A DNA stretch of 20,347 bases from Silene noctiflora (lineage: Eukaryota; Streptophyta; Magnoliopsida; Caryophyllales; Caryophyllaceae), in NCBI GenBank assembly GCA_009801015.1, contig VHZZ01010814.1:43963-64309 (forward strand). The letters run 5' to 3'. The notes beneath the pieces were generated by a model that saw nothing but the letters and a program-made list of their open reading frames with translations, searched no databases and had not been told where the DNA came from. The translations under genes and the position numbers were made by a program. Positions 19,130 to 20,347 of this stretch are shown here, in pieces. Numbering within the stretch: position 1 is the first letter of the stretch; each line of letters starts with the position of its first letter.

Positions 19130-19206
19130 CAGGTATTCTTTGGCTTTGAGGGCCGATGATCAGACGTCAAACACAATCGTGTTGATAACATTGTGGACGG
19201 GAATCA

Positions 19207-19915
19207 TCCTCTATATACTAAAAGATTAACCAACTCTAAAATTTCCGCCTAACTTATCCCGCTCAAATGTGTATTAACTCATGAAATTGCCGCTCAAGTA
19301 TGTGTTGGCTAATAAAATTGGACCCCACTATTATTAATTGGCTCTGGTGATATATTTTTGTTTTTTATTCTCTACATATACTCTACCAAATTTAATTGTC
19401 TAAAACGACAATAAAAAAAACTTAACTCTCATAAGATACTAAGGCTATATATTTTTATTAATGGCAAGTGGGATATAATAGGATACTAAGATTCCATTTT
19501 TCAATTTTTCAATTTTCTTATTATTATAAAAGCAAGAAATATAAATATGTAAATTGTTGAAATTTTTTTTCTTAAGTAATAAGCTTAACTACTTTCCACC
19601 CTTTTATTTTATGTACTTTATATGTAAATCATTTTTTTCTATTAAACTAAGGTCTCTCAATAAATTTATTGGGAGATCACTTGAAAAGTGATGGAAAAAT
19701 AGTACAAATATAAATAAAATAGGTACGTAAACTAAATTGGGTACTAATTAAAATGGTTACAATATATGACAAAATAGTTGTGATTGTTATGAAAACATGT
19801 TCAAAATCATAACGTCTAATCGACTAAAATAAATAAAGTAAAGTTAATTTATGCAAATAATTTTATTGAGAATGCCCCTTTATAAATCAAATTTTAAAAA
19901 ATACCGTGTAATCGT
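19207..19915 (+). mobile_element. Helitron 5' end, second copy (3' end unclear)
   Basis: TCCTCTATATACTAAAAGAT follows an A at 19206 and matches the 5' end of the Helitron at 2077 in 17 of the first 18 bases. The interior is AT-rich. AATACCGTG near 19900-19908 resembles the left arm of the terminal hairpin of the first copy, but the right arm and CTAG end are not seen, so the 3' boundary is only a guess and the element may be truncated or longer. Confidence 0.55.
19653..19685. repeat. Palindrome TCTCTCAATAAATTTATTGGGAGA
   Basis: TCTCTCAATAAA pairs with TTTATTGGGAGA with one mismatch, forming a near-perfect 24-nt palindrome within the AT-rich stretch of the second Helitron copy. Confidence 0.5.
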
Positions 19916-20140
19916 CTTACCACAAAACTTTAAAAATAATAGATTTATTAAATGTAAAATTATTAATGACGACATTTTAATTGCAATTCTCTATAACACA
20001 TTTCTGTAGTACGAGATCAAAATAGTGTTTGTACTCCAAGTTACAATGAATTGGTGGTATGCATCATCATCCCCAAAAAAAGTGTTGGTATGGATGATTT
20101 CACACTCTCGCTATAAATAACTATAATTCGTGAAAACTAA

Positions 20141-20347
20141 GGCTTCGTTTGGTTGCCCTTTGTAAATCATGGGAATTGAAAAATCCCATGAATTACAAAA
20201 TGGGAACTTGTTTGATTACCAATTTTTTGCCATAATGTAGGCATTTCATTTTCTAAGGAGTTTCCAACTCCTCCACAATGGAGGGGTTGGATTACCTAGC
20301 CCCTCCTAGGTAATTGCAAACTCCGGTGTAATTGAATTCCTACATTG
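20141..20347. mobile_element. 5' part of a GGCTTCGTTTGG-type MITE, cut by the window end
   Basis: GGCTTCGTTTGGTTGCCC is a typical opening of hAT/Harbinger-like plant MITEs. Internal fold-backs follow: CATGGGA...TCCCATG near 20168, CCAACTCCTCCA...TGGAGGGGTTGG near 20264-20290, and ACCTAG...CTAGGT near 20294-20312. The other end lies beyond the window. Confidence 0.5.

Overview
This is a plant nuclear window. The genes have GT-AG introns, and the flanks are AT-rich and full of short DNA transposons. One protein is a nucleus-encoded organellar tyrosyl-tRNA synthetase, and another is an ABCG transporter very close to dicot ABCG21. The organism is therefore a flowering plant, most likely a eudicot. 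The repeat style (TAAGACGG-type MITEs, TACTCCCTC-type Stowaways) reminds me of Caryophyllales, but that is a weak inference.

Layout, left to right. 179-1787 (+) is a five-exon neprosin-domain (DUF239/DUF4409 type) gene. Its signal-peptide and propeptide exons lie outside the window or are lost. 2077-2656 is a compact non-autonomous Helitron with both ends visible. 2807-6422 (-) is a complete five-exon half-size ABC transporter of subfamily G (688 aa), convergent with the neprosin gene. 6423-10418 holds no intact gene. It carries a hAT-like element (about 7048-8512) with a strongly strand-asymmetric interior and two G-quadruplex-type tracts, a clean 197-bp Stowaway MITE (8565-8761), and a cluster of palindromes of the AAGACGG family (9544-9729). 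10419-11415 (-) is a broken F-box gene. 11416-15668 has no recognised gene. It has a Mutator-like MITE with a 9-bp target duplication, a tandem copy of the same MITE family, and several minus-strand open stretches next to splice-like signals that may be exons of an unidentified gene. 15669-17069 (-) is an intronless organellar TyrRS. 17070-20347 holds a C-rich block, one short kelch/F-box-like ORF (18722-19129), a second Helitron 5' end at 19207 and the start of another MITE at 20141.

The genes do not form a pathway: a secreted-type glutamic-peptidase homologue, a plasma-membrane transporter, an organellar translation enzyme and a dead F-box gene are ordinary neighbours in a repeat-rich genome. 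The points most worth a second look are the apparent loss of a catalytic glutamate in the neprosin homologue, the shared terminus linking four MITE copies, the possible hidden multi-exon gene at 11.9-15.1 kb, the abrupt codon-usage switch inside the TyrRS gene, and the duplicated G-quadruplex motif inside the hAT-like element.
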